Below the pieces are notes generated by a model. That model was not told where the DNA came from and did not search any database. It worked only from the letters and a program-made list of their open reading frames with translations. Source: Pyricularia pennisetigena (lineage: Eukaryota > Ascomycota > Sordariomycetes > Magnaporthales > Pyriculariaceae). From it: a stretch of 64,000 nt of DNA. Shown piece after piece: positions 1-13,728 of the stretch. Each line of letters opens with the position of its first letter. Positions within the stretch are counted from its first letter, which is position 1. The stretch spans positions 5,229,233-5,293,232 of the forward strand of contig NC_043740.1 in NCBI RefSeq assembly GCF_004337985.1. The letters run 5' to 3'. Both the position numbers and the translations under genes were made by a program.

Positions 1-7
1 GTTTTCA

Positions 8-1872
8 TAGTCTCAGGGCTCATCCCTGAAACCCAAAGCTCCACAATTGATCCACTCCGTTCGCTTCGCTCCACTTCGTGGCTCAATTGCGGCTTTGCAA
101 TGTACCTGTGGGTCCATCCAAAGAACGCTTTGGTTCAGGTCTGAGGACAATTTGTCGATTTTCGCCGTTTATGGCGGTATTTTTGGCCTTTTTTTAACCG
201 AAACTCCTTTATTATTCCACAACCACGTATAATATTGAAAAAATAAAATATCGTTGAAAATAGCGTTTAATACCGCTATTAGCAGCGATTCGATTTATTT
301 TTTTATTTATTATAATGGCCGAATTGGATACCACCTGCCCTTAATCCGTTCATGGCGGTACTGTTTTTTCAATTTCTTTTTCGATTTTCGATTTTTTTTA
401 ATATTATTTTCAATTTTTGACCAAATTTTATACTTTTTGCACGTGGAGGGTCGTATATATTTATATATTATTATATTTAATTTTGGTGCATAAACCAGAT
501 TATATAAGCAGTTAAATAGGCGGATAGGCAAAGTATATACTTTTTTATATATAATTTACAATCGAAACTCGTTTATATTTTTACCAATTTTAACGATAAC
601 AAAACCAAACTTCAGAAATTCAATTACGTATATAAACAAACGTCCAATTCCAATGCTACCTATAATATCGGTTTTAAAAACTGTTTAATAAAAGAAAATG
701 CTAAATGTGTATTTTATAAATCTTTTTGCTTTATTTAATTAATTTTATATTATTTTTGTTTTGCAGCCAAATTTTGAAGGTTTTGCACGTGGGGGGTGGC
801 ATATATATATTCAATATAACATTACATTTTGGTACGTATATTTTATTATTTTAGCCGTTAAATATGCGTATAGGTAAAGTGTATCCAATTTTACATATAT
901 TTTGCAATCGAAATGTTTTTATATTTTTACCAATTTTAACATTAGCAAAACCAAAATTTGTAAAGGTGGACTATGTATATAAATAAACGTCAACGTGAAA
1001 CCCGATCCACAGTACCGGCCCTTTTAATTTTTTTATAATAAAAAATGCCAAATTTGTGTTATTTTTATATTTTTTGCTTTATTTAATTGAATAAAATCTA
1101 TAAAAAAAAAACTTATTTAAAATCTATTAACAAACTTATAAAGGAATGTATGCATCAAAATTATTTCCATTCTACTAATATTTGCGTAAATTATTTAATT
1201 TTTTAACAAATTGTTAATTTATATAAAAATATTGATAAAACTTTCATTTTAATCGATAATTGCATGCACTTTGCAGTGTTAGATTCACTAAGTTTCAAAA
1301 ACTGTAATTTCAATTAAAATTACTATTATATACCAATATTTAAAATAAAAATTAAATATAATGAAAAATGACAAATTTTATTTAATATTTTAATATCTTT
1401 CCATATACAGTAGCTATTAAAACGCGGCCGGCATTCAAATGATTAACAAACCCCAATTAATTCAACGCAAATTACTATATATTTTTATAATTTCTATTTG
1501 TTTTTTTATTCAAATATTTAAATATATATTATAATTACACCATTTTCTTTTGCTATTATAATGCGAATATATTATATATACCCCTATAAACGGTAAAATA
1601 CTACAAATTATCCTTATATTAATAAAACAATTATCAGCGATATCGCAATATTAGGTATATTATTAATAATACCGTTATAAACGGCGAAATGCGACAAATT
1701 ATCGTTGGTGGTACCGCCATGAACGGCGAAATGCGACAAAATGTCCTCGGACTAGAACGAGCGCGATTTTTTCGGCTAATGTAATTGGTCGAAAAGCCAT
1801 GTGGCTAAAAGGTACATGGAGCGCTCGGTCCCCACTGCGGAGCAGGGGGGTCTAGTCTGAGCACTGAGACTA
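8..1872 (+). mobile_element. Non-autonomous 9-bp-TSD element, copy A
   Basis: The element begins TAGTCTCAGGG and ends CTGAGACTA. The nine bases after it (GAGTTTTCA, 1873-1881) match the seven bases left of it (GTTTTCA, 1-7, cut by the window edge), so the boundary is a genuine target duplication. The left end is type 1 (hairpin CAGGG-loop-CCCTG, then a CAATTGA/TCAATTG stem). The right end is type 2 (CTAGTCT-8 nt-AGACTAG hairpin). Both ends carry an inner inverted block reading ACAATTTGTCG ... CGCCGTTTATGGCGGTA. The interior is AT-rich with no credible ORF; it holds a partial internal duplication around a TTTGCACGTGG motif (about 430 and 782). A 9-bp duplication is typical of Mutator-like elements; that assignment is inference because no transposase is visible. 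Confidence 0.85.
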
Positions 1873-1881
1873 GAGTTTTCA

Positions 1882-2003
1882 AACGTCCTTCCGTCTTAAA
1901 CTTCGCAATTGGGCGGGTGAGTTACGTGCAATTGGCCTGTGCGGCATTGCCCGTGATTCATCGCTCTATTGTTAATTTGACCGCGATTACCTCTAGTCTA
2001 ACA
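1882..2003 (-). repeat. Copia-type LTR fragment interrupted by copy A
   Basis: Read on the minus strand this starts TGTTAGACTAGAGG and matches, with transitions, the LTR start at 18530 (TGTTGGAATAGAGG). The rest of this LTR lies to the left of copy A, outside the window, so copy A inserted into a pre-existing LTR. Confidence 0.6.
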
Positions 2004-2676
2004 ATACCCCGAATTTTCCACCTAATCAAAACTTCAAACGGCTAGTTATTTCCGTATTAACCCCAAAAATGGAGATTTTATATCCCTATTACCCCGAGTT
2101 TCAATTCCATTTGGCTTTAATAATCAAAACATATTACGCCTTGCATTAAAATTCCCAAAAATTTCCACAATAGCGAAAATTACATTATCTGCCAAAATCA
2201 CAGGTAAAATACCTCGCAAAATTGCTGGTGAAATACATTTGCAAGCTATTAGTAAAATATTCCTTGAAATGATTGGAAAAGATCTACCGTAATTGAATAT
2301 TACTTTAGATTCGTTTTCTTTTCCATTTTCGTTTCTATGCTTGAATTGGAAAATCTAAATAAAATTGATTATGTAAACGAGGAGTAAGAATAGGAGGAAG
2401 AAAGGAGGAAGAAAGGAGGAAGAATAGCACAGGAATTAGTTTCATTTGATTAACATTAATACAAATATAGAATATATTCAATAGGTTATATAAAGAATTA
2501 AAGATAGTTTAAAAGAAGGCATGGTTATTCAAAATTGGTATTATACTTTCCTTTCCATTATATTGCGTTCTTCTTAATTTAAATGTTCATTGATCAATGT
2601 TTTTACCGATGGATATATTTTATATATAAAATTTTTATCCCCATTTTAATAAATTCGGTCTCTTTTGGCATTGTTG
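2004..2676. other. Unclassified AT-rich spacer with GGAGGAAGAAA microsatellite
   Basis: No credible coding sequence is visible. A short purine tract of about three GGAGGAAGAAA-like units lies at 2391-2427. The last nine bases (2668-2676, GCATTGTTG) are the left target duplication of copy B. Confidence 0.5.
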
Positions 2677-4056
2677 TAGTCTCAGTGCTTAGACTAGACC
2701 CCCCTGCTTCGCATTGGGGACCGAGCGCTCCATGTACCTTTCAGCTACATGGCTTTTCGACCAATTACATTGGCCGAAAAGATCGCGCTCGTTCTAGTCT
2801 GAGGACAATTTGTCGATTTTCCCCGCTCATGGCGGGTATTTGTACTGTTCTCGCACTGTGTATGCACTGCATACGTAATACCAATAGTATAACCACTGTA
2901 TACAATTAAATATTCGAATAAATAAATGAATACAAATCGTAAAAATATAAGGCAACCTGCGTTATAATAAATAAATTCTTTATATCTTTCCAACGCAGGG
3001 GCCGTGGGTATATCTCTTCCAATTACAGAAATATTTCAATATTAAATATATTTTTGAATTTTTAATATATATTTTTATATTTAATTTATTGTTTGAAACA
3101 AAGATGTTTTGCACGAATAAAATACATTATTATAAAAGCAATTTTCAAATTAACGTAGCGGTGGAAGGTACATGCGATTACCGCTTAAAATAAATATTAT
3201 ATTAATATTTTGTATTTAATAAGTATTTTATGAAAAAACTTGATAATTCGCCCTACTATATTTAAATTTGAAAAAAACTTTAATATAGCAGTAATGATAT
3301 ATTACTATATATAAATGCTATTAAACGTTTTTTTACCGTTGATATTTCGTTAAATAATATGAAAAATATAAAAACAGTATAATTTTACCATCTTTTTAAT
3401 AAAAAAACTATCAAAGCCGAAATTACGAAGCGGAGCTCACGTAGACATTTGGGTATATACGTCATCCAATCCCTGAAATTTTAGTTTTATTATCGCCATA
3501 ATTTGGCAAAAATATAAAAGCGTGTCGACTGTGAATTTTATATAAAATTATATATACCTTACCTATCCGTTTATTAAACGGTCAATATAATCAGGTATAC
3601 ATACCAAAATCTGGCATACCATTATTTACACATATGTTATCCCCCACCCATAAAGAATTTGAAATTATATTAACAGTTAAAAATAATATAAAAAAAATAC
3701 GAAAATCGAAATAAAATCAAAAAAATAGTACCGCTATGAGCGGATTAAGGGCAGGGCCTAGCAAATTCGCCCAATTATACATATAAAAATATAAGCTAAA
3801 TCGTTGTTAATAGCGGTACTAAATGCTATTTTCAACGTACAAACCGCTTATTTTTACGATTTTTATTTAACTTTTTATAACGGAGTGTTGCTCGCCAAAT
3901 TGACGAAAATACCGCCATGAGCGGCGAAAATCGACAAATTGTCCTCAGACCTGAACCAGAGCGTTCTTTGGATGGACCCACAAGTACAATGCAAAGCCGC
4001 AATTGAGCCACGCTCAATTGTGGAGCTCTGGGCTTCAGGGATGAGCCCTGAGACTA
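2677..4056 (-). mobile_element. Non-autonomous 9-bp-TSD element, copy B (inverted)
   Basis: Full-length copy of 1380 bp, opposite in orientation to copy A: type 2 end on the left, type 1 end on the right. It is flanked by a perfect 9-bp duplication GCATTGTTG at 2668-2676 and 4057-4065. It is shorter than copy A and lacks any long ORF. Confidence 0.88.
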
Positions 4057-4357
4057 GCATTGTTGTTCTTTTGAAATCGCTCTTGTACGGAAACCCGCGG
4101 GCTACCCGATTTGGTAGTCCCAGGGCTTATCCCTAAAGCCCAGAACTCCACAATTAATCCACTTCGTGGCTCAATTGCGGCTTTGCAATATACCTGTGGG
4201 TCCATCCCAAAATCATTCTGGTTTAGGTCTAAGGACAACTTGTCGATTTTCGCCGTTCATGGCGGTACTTTCGGCACTTTTGCGACCAAAACTTCCACAT
4301 TATTACACAAATACGCAAAATATTCAAAAAAACAAATATCGTTGAAAATGGGAACTG

Positions 4358-4795
4358 TGTTACGATCAAGGTATCGGGTAACCTGTTCTTAGGGTAAAAT
4401 ATAGTGGGTTAAAGCAACTGAGCGTCTTAACTGGGTAACTGGGGTTTTTAATGACTGGGGTAAAATTATAATCGATTCCGGGGTAAGTAATAAATTAGAT
4501 ATAAGTTAATTGCTGCTAAGCAATCCTAAGCTAAACTTTATTTACATGGTAATAAACGCGTTTTATATAAATTATATTTCCAATATAATCTTTCCTAATT
4601 TATTAAATTTGTAATTCCTATTAAGGTTTTACAAATTAACCGAAATCACCTTTTAATAATCACGTGCTATTACGTAATTGGGTTTTTATATAATCCTGTT
4701 TTTTACCTGTCGGTGTTTCTTTGGTCGAATGTCGTTAAGAGGGGTATAACCCCGCCTGGCCTCCCTGGTACCGGCCGAATTATCTGGGTATAATA
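4358..4795 (-). repeat. 3-prime LTR of the Gypsy element at 4358-12243
   Basis: 438 bp, reading TGTTACGATCAAGG on the plus strand and ending TATAATA where its partner has CATAACA (C-to-T changes). It aligns along its whole length with 11805-12243. Confidence 0.88.
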
Positions 4796-7700
4796 CTAAA
4801 TCTCCTTTCCTATGGCCAAATCTTTTTAGCTTTTAAATAATTCGTATTCCCCTAATCCTAGTTTCGGATTATATATTTTTTGTAACTAATTTTGTTACGC
4901 TATATTTAATCGCGTACTTAAATCGAAATCTGGTCGTTCGTCGACAAAGCTTCGCTACGCCATTTTTGCGTTTTTCCTTCCTTTTTTTGTAGATAAACTT
5001 TTTTATTTCTATTATAAATTTCGCGGTATAAAGCGCCGCGCCGTTTTACCGCAAAATTCTTTTCGTTGCATTACATATTTTCGCGTTAACCGTTTTGGTT
5101 ACGATATATTGGGTGTTTCGAATATTTTAAGTTTAACGCCGAAATGGAGGTTTTGGAGGAAAATATTTTGGCGGAATAGCAAAGGATCCAAAAAAAAGTT
5201 AAAGTTTTTTCGTTTACGAAAATAAAAAAAATTATAATTCGAAAAAATAATGCGAATTGTGTTTCGCGGAATTAACGATTTGGAGAAGTTGGATCGGGTG
5301 GAACGTGAAAAGGTAAAATAGGAGGAATGGCGGCGATCGGCCGAAACTTTCCCTAAAATGTTTCTAAAATCGCTTTTTCCGGATTCCAATTTTGCCTGGG
5401 ATTCGTTTTTCCCGATAAATCCTTTAAATCCTTTTTTATTGGATAAAATAAATGTTTTTGCGCAATATTCGGTCGGTAAATTGCTTTATTCGTATATCTT
5501 AGTTTGTGGTATATGTTTATCGTTTTTTTGTAAATTCGTTTAATGGTATGGTTTTAAATCCTGGTTAATCTTTAGTTTTTGGGAATGGTAAATAGTACTT
5601 TTTTAGGTCGTCCTTTTTTGGCTAATTTGCTCGTTAATCCAATTCCTCATAATATTGGCGAAATAGTTTTTGGTAGTTTTGGAGGTGGTTAAAAGGTTCC
5701 CAAATATTCTTTTCGTATTTATAATTTCCTATTTAACAAAATATTTTATTTTACCGTGGTTGCGTTTATGGTCCAATATTCGTTCGACGTCGCACGTTTT
5801 CTTTGCGTCGATTTCAATTGTTTTTTATATATTGGTACCGTGTAGTGCTGGTTCCAATAATAATACGTAGATTATTGGGTGGACTTTTATAATATTTGGT
5901 TACGATAGTTTGTAGTTGGTTTCGCTAATTTTTTTATCGATTTTAAAAAATCCAAATTTTTTAACATTAAATTTGTTATTTGGTCGTTGTATTTCAATAC
6001 TACGTCGAATAAAATAAACGCTATTTTTCTTGGAAGGATAATCCTTTTATCCGATATTGGTTAGTATATTTAATTATTCTTTTCGTACGAATGTTAATTT
6101 TTGCTGGAATCTTTGGTGGAGCTTTCGTAATTCGTTTATTTGTTTATCGGTTCGTGGGGCTGTAATCGTGGTTTTTAATCCTCTATTTACTGTAAGGTTA
6201 AATCCGTAGTTAATATAAAACGGGGTTATTTTAATATTTTTATTTTTTAAACTATTATACGCGAATTGTGTTGTAGGTAATAATCGTACCCAATTATCCT
6301 ATTTATGGTTTATATAACGTTTCAAATATTCTTTTAATATTTGGTTCGCTCGTTTTCTTTATTCGTTTATTTGTGGGTGGGATATTGTAGATAATTTTTG
6401 GTCGGTTCCTAATTATCCCATTAAAAATTTTCAAAGCTTTAATGTAAAAAAATTTATTTTTATCCGTAATAATGTTTTTTAAAAATCCGTAATTGTTAAC
6501 AATTATTCCTAAAGATATATAGGCGATTGTTTCGGCGCTACTATTTTCCTTATAGGGTAGGAAATAGGTATATTTGGTAAATCTGTTTATTATAACTAAT
6601 ATGCTATCGTATTTGGTTTCAATAAAGAATATTTCGGAAGGTGGTAATTCAACGATAAAATCCATTGTCATGGTTTGCCAGGCCTTGTTAGGGGCTGATA
6701 AAAGCTGTAAAAATTTATAAGGCTTATATTTTGCGGATTTGCTTTTTATGCAAAATTCGAAATGCTTAATAATTTTGAGTACTTTTTATCGTGTTCTTTC
6801 AAAATTGTGGTGCTGCTTTAAAGGTTTCCATATTTTGGATTTTTTTTGGTATCCGTGGGCTTTATTTTCGTGGATTTTCCGTATTTCCTTTGGTATGGTT
6901 ACCATATCAGTCGTTATAAAACTTCGGTAAATTGGTAAAAGGTTTCCGTTATCGTTTATTATAAAAGTTTTCCGTGTTTTTTTAGGTATTATGTTTTCGT
7001 AATCTGGTTTTCGGTTAAAAACGTCGGTTTTACCGTTTTTTATTTCTTTTCGATAAAAAATCCTAAAATGGAACTTTAGTAGGAGATCTACCCGTTTAAT
7101 TTATCGTTTATTTAATATTTTGCTGGTGGTAAAATTGGTTAAACTTCTGTAGTCCGTATAAATTATTATTTCGTTTTTAATTCCGGATAATTGTTGGTTC
7201 CATTTTTCGAATGTTCGGATAATAGCTATAAACTTTTTATCGTGGATTTGATAATTAAATTCTGGTTTATGTCATTGTTGTAACAAAAAGGCGCACAAAT
7301 GTGAACGTTTTTCTTAGTTCCGTTGGTTAAATCATCCTCCAATTGCATAATCGGATACGTCGGTTTCGATTTTTAAAAATTTTGTCGGATTTGGTATTTT
7401 AAAAATTGGTTTTCGTGTTACCGCGTTTTGTAGTTGTTCAGAAATTTGCTATATTTACTCCGTCCATTGGAATTTTAAATCCTTTCTAATTATATTGGTC
7501 AATAGGGTGACGATCACGCGGTATTTTTTAATAAACTTTCTCTAAAAACTTCTAAATCCGAAAAATACCCGAACGTCTTTTACATTTTATAATGAGGGCC
7601 ATTTTTTTAGTGTTTGGATTTTCGACTATTCCATCCGAATTTCTTTAAGGCCGATAATACGTCCTAGGAAATTAATTTGTTTGGTTTGAGAAAGGCATTT

Positions 7701-10381
7701 TTCGGGTTTAATTGAAAGATAAGCGTTTTATAGTTTTTGTAAAATTATATAAACGTGTTTTATATATTTTTCCATCGTTTTAAAAGAAACAGGTATATAG
7801 TCCAAGTAAATAACGACAAAAATATGTAAATATTCCCTAAAAACGGTTTTAATTATAATTTAATAATTGCGGGGGCGTTCGTAGAACCGAAAGGCATTAC
7901 CAGGTATTCGTAATATTTTCGTTTGGTGCGAAATGCTGTTTTCCATTCCTCGTCTTCCTTTATACGGATTTAATTGTAAATTCCTTTTAAGTTTAATATC
8001 GTACACCATTGAATTTAATAAAATATGTTTCGAAATTTTCCTATTAGTGGGAGCGGGTAGGAATCTTTTATTATAATATCGTTTAATTATTTGAAATCCA
8101 CGTATAATCGTAGTTTTCCGTTTTTTTTAATACGAAAAAAAGGATATCCTGTTGGTAATATTGATAATTTAATATAACCTTTTTTAAGGTTTTTTGCGAG
8201 GTATTCGCTTAGAAATTCCATTTATATCGGATTCAAACCGTATATTTTGTGGAATTTTGGTTAAATTCCTTTTTCTAACGGTATTCCGTGGTCGAACGGG
8301 CTGTGCACGGGTAATCCTGTTTCGAATTTTTGGTTGAATAATCGTATATAAATTTGGTATTTCTTTAAAATTTTGCCGTTTTTAGTCTGTTTTTTCGTAA
8401 TTAATATTATATAATTCAATCGGTTTTAACCTGTAAATAATCGCTTTTTTCCAATATTAGCTCCGGGGTTGGTCGTCCTTCCTATAAATACGCCATTTGT
8501 TTTATTTAGTTTTTCCGTACCCTATATTTCCCGTGTCAACCCTATTATATTGGAGGTCTTTTAATAATTAAATAATTTTCCTATTAAATTTGGTTTTTAA
8601 TCCAAACTATCCGGGGGCTGCTTTTCCTAAACCAGGGAATTCCTGAAATTATATTTTTGTTCTTTATTTCCGTATTTTTCAAAATAATTTATTTTTTTCG
8701 TCCATAATTTTCCATCCAAAAGTATACGGCTTTTATTTCGATAATACCGTTCCCGTATAAAATTGCCTTTCTTTTCACCGTTTATAATCGGTATAGTTTT
8801 TTTTTGTCGCCCAAATATCCGTCGTTTCCTTTCGATTTTTGGGGAAATATAATTATTTTATATTCCATTATTAAAGAGCGTTTGTATGGGTTTTCCATTA
8901 AATTGCATATTTAGGAATATGTATTCGTGTACCGCTTTCGTGGTTTATATGGCGTTTAAGGTTTTTTATTCAGTTTTTATTATTACCGTTTAATATTTTA
9001 TACCGTTTGGCCAATTTAATTTTTTAATTTGCTGGATTCGCGTCGCGGGTCTTTATTTTTTTATTTCGGGACGTATAACTGCTTTCAATTTTAACCTTAT
9101 TAAATAGGTGTCCTGTTAATGTAGTTGGTTTTCGCGCGCTCGTGGGTATTTCGTTATCCTTTACGCTGGGGTTCCACACGATTTTGGTTATTGGTGCGGG
9201 TCCTCGTTATTGTAATCTTATTTCGTATTATGCCTGTGCTTTGGTTAATATATGTATTTTACAAATGTTTTAAATACATTCGTATTATGGAAATTGTTTT
9301 CAATTGCAATATACCATAGGGTAATCGTTATAAAAAGTAAAAATTACCGCTGGTTCGGTATTAAATTTTATTTTAATTTCCCAATTGAGTAATTTAATGG
9401 TGGTATATATTTTGTGGATACCTGTTATTTTACGTCGTCGTGGGAAAAGGTCGTGGATTATTTTCCGGTTAAAATAAAATCCGCAATTGTTTCGAAAACA
9501 TTTTACCCAAAAGATTTTTGTATATTTGGGATATTTAATGTCCAAAATAGGGTGGTTTCCGAAAATTGGATTAATTGGTCCTATAGGGTTTTATATTTGT
9601 ATTTAAAACAAGATTTCGGGGAATTATACTAATTGGTTATTTCGGTATAAGTCGATAAATATTTTTCGTATATATAGGGGTTGTTTTCCTTTACTGCATT
9701 ATATAAATTTAAAGATATAGTTTTTTTTCGCTAAATTCGTCCTTTAATTCGTTATTGGATTTGTTCGTTGGGGTTTATTGGATTATTTGGATGCGGTGGG
9801 TTTATCCTAATGGTTTTGGCTCCGATTTTTTCAAAATATTCAATTCCGTAAATTCGGGTAATTTGGCGTTTTATTGATATAATTATATTGGTGGTTTAAT
9901 TTCGACAAATATACGGTTTCCTACTGCTAGGGTCCGTATGTTTTTAGGTTTTTGCGGGTATTATCCTGCGTCCATTTTCGCGTTATTATGGGCTATATAA
10001 TTGTCGTCGTAACATATGGTCCAATTTATCAGGCTATATTAATTTAATTATGTTTGTTAATGGGTGGTGGCGTTCAATTTTCGCGGTTTTTTGGAGTCGG
10101 GGGTATTTTTTTAGTGTTTAGCTACAAAATCGGGATAAAAACTTAAAATATTCCTGGGATAAAATTTGGCAATATATCCTAATTTATCACATTTAAAACA
10201 TTTAACACTTTTAGGATTTTTACGAAATTGCTTATATTATATGGCATTAAGGTTTATAAATCCGTTATATGTTCCGTAGGAACTACTTTATTGGCGAAAC
10301 GGTTTAGGGTAGTAATATTTGCGTCCTATATTAATTTGTCGCAAAATTGGTTTTTATACGCTGCGTTTTTCGCGTGGTTCC

Positions 10382-11043
10382 TGTGAGGAGGTTACGAGAT
10401 AGAATAAGCTTAATCTTGAACGCGGGGAAAAGTGGATCACGTATAAGGCTGATGGAACGTTGAAATGGCAGATAACCGTCTGCTAGCGGGTAATAGAGAT
10501 AATATATTGTTGTTGCACAATCGATTCGTTAAATCGTTGAATCGATGAAGGTTATGAAGGTGATGAATCTAAGGCTAAGTTATGAATTACGTGTTTGAAT
10601 CCGTAGGTGCAGATCTTCGATCCGGATGTCCGGAATGCGGGGTCACGTCACATGATTTGGCCTTATTCATGTGACTGACCTGCCGACTTATTAAGCCTAA
10701 CGGCCCATTGAACCTAACGGCCTATTGTGCTTATGCATGCACAGAAAATCTACGACCACAACGGGATTCGAACCCACGCACTTCAACAACGTATATATGA
10801 TATAGATTATGGTACGTGCATTATACCATTGAGCTAGATTAAATATGACGTATTTGTTTTGTTGTTGAAACTATGAACAAAGACGTGATATATAAAGCTT
10901 TGTGTGTATAAACGCGTATACGTTTTATTTGTTATTTATTTATTTATTCGATGCAGGGTGACTAATAAAATTAGCCCGTGCTAGCCGTTATAAGATAATG
11001 CAGGGTAGCTAATATAATGAGCCCTGCGCTAGCCATGTTCACA
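10382..11043 (+). mobile_element. tRNA-bearing LTR-like unit, copy 1
   Basis: A 662-bp unit starting TGTGAGGAGG and ending ATGTTCACA (TG...CA termini), flanked by 5-bp duplications GTTCC (10377-10381) and GCTCC (11044-11048), one transition apart. It carries a tRNA-like segment on its minus strand. It is near-identical to the units at 29466, 36349 and 37682, and its base composition is clearly less AT-rich than the surrounding Gypsy sequence. It is most simply a solo LTR or TRIM-type unit; no internal protein-coding region is present. Confidence 0.85.
10753..10837 (-). ncRNA. tRNA-like Pol III unit (A and B boxes) in copy 1
   Basis: On the minus strand an A box TAGCTCAATGG is followed about 55-60 nt later by a perfect B box GGTTCGAATCC within a proper T-arm (GTGGG, 7-nt loop, CCCGT). 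A possible ACGTA/TACGT stem lies between them. The 5-prime acceptor strand does not pair with the 3-prime side, so this is tRNA-derived rather than a demonstrable functional tRNA; no isotype is assigned. Confidence 0.6.
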
Positions 11044-11804
11044 GCTCCAGTTTTTTTCGTAAAATCGGTTATCAATTTTAATTATTAATTTTACGTACTT
11101 AATTAAAGTATTGGGTCGTTTTTTTTTAACAAATTCGTTTTTAATTTCTTTTTTTAACTCCGCGTAAAAGCGTGCTATTAGGGTTGCGGGGCCTTATTAT
11201 AATTTAGCAGTAATTTATCGAACTTTACTAGTATATTTGGATACCGATTTGGTTTAGGTAAAATCCATTAGCTTACGTTTAACCGTACGTTCCTCGTTTA
11301 AACTACCGAATGTTTTTTTAAAATATTTTTCGGGATTTACGTAATCGTCGAAAATGCGGTTAGTTTTAATTTTACGGTTTGTTTCCTTATTGTAATCCAA
11401 ATAATTTCGTAGGATTAGTTCAAACCAGGCGAACGTATTGCCTTTTAATAGCGAAACTGCGTAAATAATTTTATTCGCGTTATTATCGAAGTTGTTTTGG
11501 TTAAAATAAAAGTAAACCCGGGTTCCTGTAAAAAATCCTTATAAAATATCTGGGGTGTTATCGTAAAATAATTCAAAAAAATATTTAATATAATTTTTAT
11601 TAATTCGATTAATTTGTTCGGTTATTCGTTCCTGGAATTGTCGATTTTCCGCTTGGAACGTCGCGATTATTTGGCGCAAAACGTTAGCGTTGGCCGGAGC
11701 ATTAATGGTAAAGGGCGCTTAAAAGTGGTTTTATTGGAAAATATCGTTTCGGCGATATTATTCGGTATATTTTAAAACAAAATACTAAATAGGAGCAATT
11801 AAAA

Positions 11805-12243
11805 TGTTATAATTAAGGTATCGGGTCACCTGTTTTTGGGGTAAAATACAATGGGTTAAAGCAGCTAAACGTTTTAATTAGGTAATTGGGGTTTTTAATA
11901 ATTGGGGTAAAATTATAGTCGATTCCGGGGTAGATAATAAAATGAATACAAGTTAATTGCTGCTAAGCAATCCTAAACTAAATTTCATTTACAAGGTAAT
12001 AAACGCGCTTTATATGAATTATATTTCCAATGTGATTTCTCATAATTTATTCAATTTGTAATTCCTAATCGAAGTTTTACAAATTAACCGAAATTACCTT
12101 TTGGTGGTTACGTGCTGTTACGTAATTGGGTTTTTTTGTAATCCTGTTTCCTGCCGGTCGGTGTTTTTTTGGTCGAATGTCGTCAGGAGGGGTGTGACCC
12201 CGCCTGGCCTCCCTGGTACCGGCCCAACTGTTTGGTCATAACA
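11805..12243 (-). repeat. 5-prime LTR of the Gypsy element at 4358-12243
   Basis: 439 bp, beginning TGTTATAATTAAGG and ending CATAACA on the plus strand. It is followed by the AACTG duplication at 12244-12248. Confidence 0.88.
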
Positions 12244-13728
12244 AACTGGTAGGCCGATTTTATAAATCCAAAATCTTTTATATACGGTTCGTAAGTTAAA
12301 AGTTGGATACCACCTGCCCTTAATCCGTTCATGGGGGGATTGGTTTTTTCGATAATTCGTAAATTTTCGATTCTTTTGTATATTATTGTTATTTTTCAAC
12401 CAACGTTTATAATTTTTGGAAGTGGAGGGTCATGTACGTATATATACCGTTATATTGAATTTTGGTGTATTTATCGTACTATATAAGCAGTAACATAAAA
12501 TGACAGGTTAAATGTATATATTTTTGTCTATAATTTACAATCGAAACGCCTTTGTATTTTTACCGATTTTAACGATAATGAAATCACAATTTAAGGGATT
12601 TGATGACGTATATAGACAGGCATCTACGGTAGGCCCTATTAATAATACCGGCTTTTATTATTTCTTCATATAAAAAATCCTAAATGTGTGTTATTTATCT
12701 ATTGTTTGCTTTATTTAACCAATTTTACAGTAATTTTGTTTTGCAACCAAAGTTGAAGGCTTTTGCAGGTAAGGGGTGGTATATGTCTGTACACCTCAAT
12801 GCTTCAGTTTGGTATGTATATTCAATTACATAAGCCATTAAATAAGCGCATAGGTAATGTATATTTAATTTTATATTACATTTACAATGCAAACGCTTTT
12901 ACATTTTTACCAATTTTAACCATAACAACACCAAGCCCCTAGGGACTGCGGTACCTACATAAGCAAACGTACACGTGAAGTCCGTTTTATAGTCCCCGCC
13001 TTAAATACTTTTTTATAGTAAAAAATGCTTAATTTATGTTATTTTTCTACCTTATGATTTATTTAATTAAATAGAATTTGGGAAAAAAAAGTTGAATAAT
13101 ATTTCTTTACAAATTCATAGAAGAATGGATATATTGAAGTTCTTTTTGATTTTATCAACATTTGCGTAAATTATTCAGTTCTTTATTAAATTATCAATTA
13201 ATTAGGAAATATTAATGAAACTTTTGTTTCAAACCATATTGGTATGGACGCTGTGACTGTACATCCGTTGAACTGTAAATGTTGTAAGCTAATTTTAATT
13301 CAATATTATAGACTATTATTGAAAATAATATTCAAATGTAATAAAGAATTACAACTTTCACTAAATATTTAAATATCTTTCCAAATGAATTCGTTACAAA
13401 AGCGCGGTTTTCAGTAAAAGAACTACCAAGGTCCAATTAATCCAACGCAGGTTACCTTATAATTTTACGATTTTTATTTAATTTGGTATTCCAACTTTCA
13501 ATTGCATGCTATGGTTACACTACTTTTTTTGCTGTTATAATACGTATACGGTGTATATACCCGCTATAAACGGCGAAATACGACAAGTTGTCCTCAGACT
13601 AGAACGAGCGCGATCTTTTCGGCCCATGTAATCAGTTGAAAAGCCATGTGGCTGAAAGGTATATGGAGCGTTCGGTCCCCACTGCGAAGCAGGGGGGTCT
13701 AATCTGAGCATTGAGACTACCAATTTGG

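Larger units (their letters stand above)
4796..11804 (-). pseudogene. Degraded gag-pol of the Gypsy element
   Basis: The clearest piece is the integrase core at 6303-6671 (minus), starting MTMDFIVELPPS and containing YDSILVIINRFTKYTYFLP, a RIP-altered version of the usual Gypsy integrase signature. Around 7790-7830 the minus strand reads VVIYLDY, the reverse-transcriptase catalytic box with the second Asp changed. At about 10150-10215 the minus strand reads CFKCDKLGYIAKFY, a gag CCHC zinc knuckle in which the final Cys (and probably the His) are changed to Tyr/Ile by transitions. Long ORFs are absent. The region is interrupted at 10382-11043 by a tRNA-like LTR unit. Confidence 0.8.
4358..12243 (-). 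mobile_element. Gypsy/Ty3 LTR retrotransposon (RIP-degraded), nested in copy C
   Basis: A complete 7.9-kb element bounded by two LTRs and a perfect 5-bp duplication AACTG (4353-4357 and 12244-12248). The empty site can be read directly from the related copy near 44585, where GGAATTGGTAGGCC is uninterrupted. Its genes run on the minus strand, so the 5-prime LTR is the one at 11805-12243. Coding remnants show the order gag, RT, integrase. Every frame is broken by stops, so it is inactive. It carries a younger tRNA-like LTR unit at 10382-11043. Confidence 0.88.
4115..13719 (+). mobile_element. Non-autonomous 9-bp-TSD element, copy C, split by a Gypsy element
   Basis: The left end TAGTCCCAGGG is at 4115 and the right end TTGAGACTA at 13719. 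The flanks are CCGATTTGG (4106-4114) and CCAATTTGG (13720-13728), identical apart from one RIP-type transition. The element's own sequence is 4115-4357 plus 12249-13719 (about 1.7 kb); the rest is the Gypsy insertion and its duplication. Confidence 0.85.

Noticed and set aside
10753..10837. Functional tRNA gene
   Set aside because: The acceptor stem does not pair and the anticodon arm is ambiguous; only the promoter boxes and T-arm are intact.
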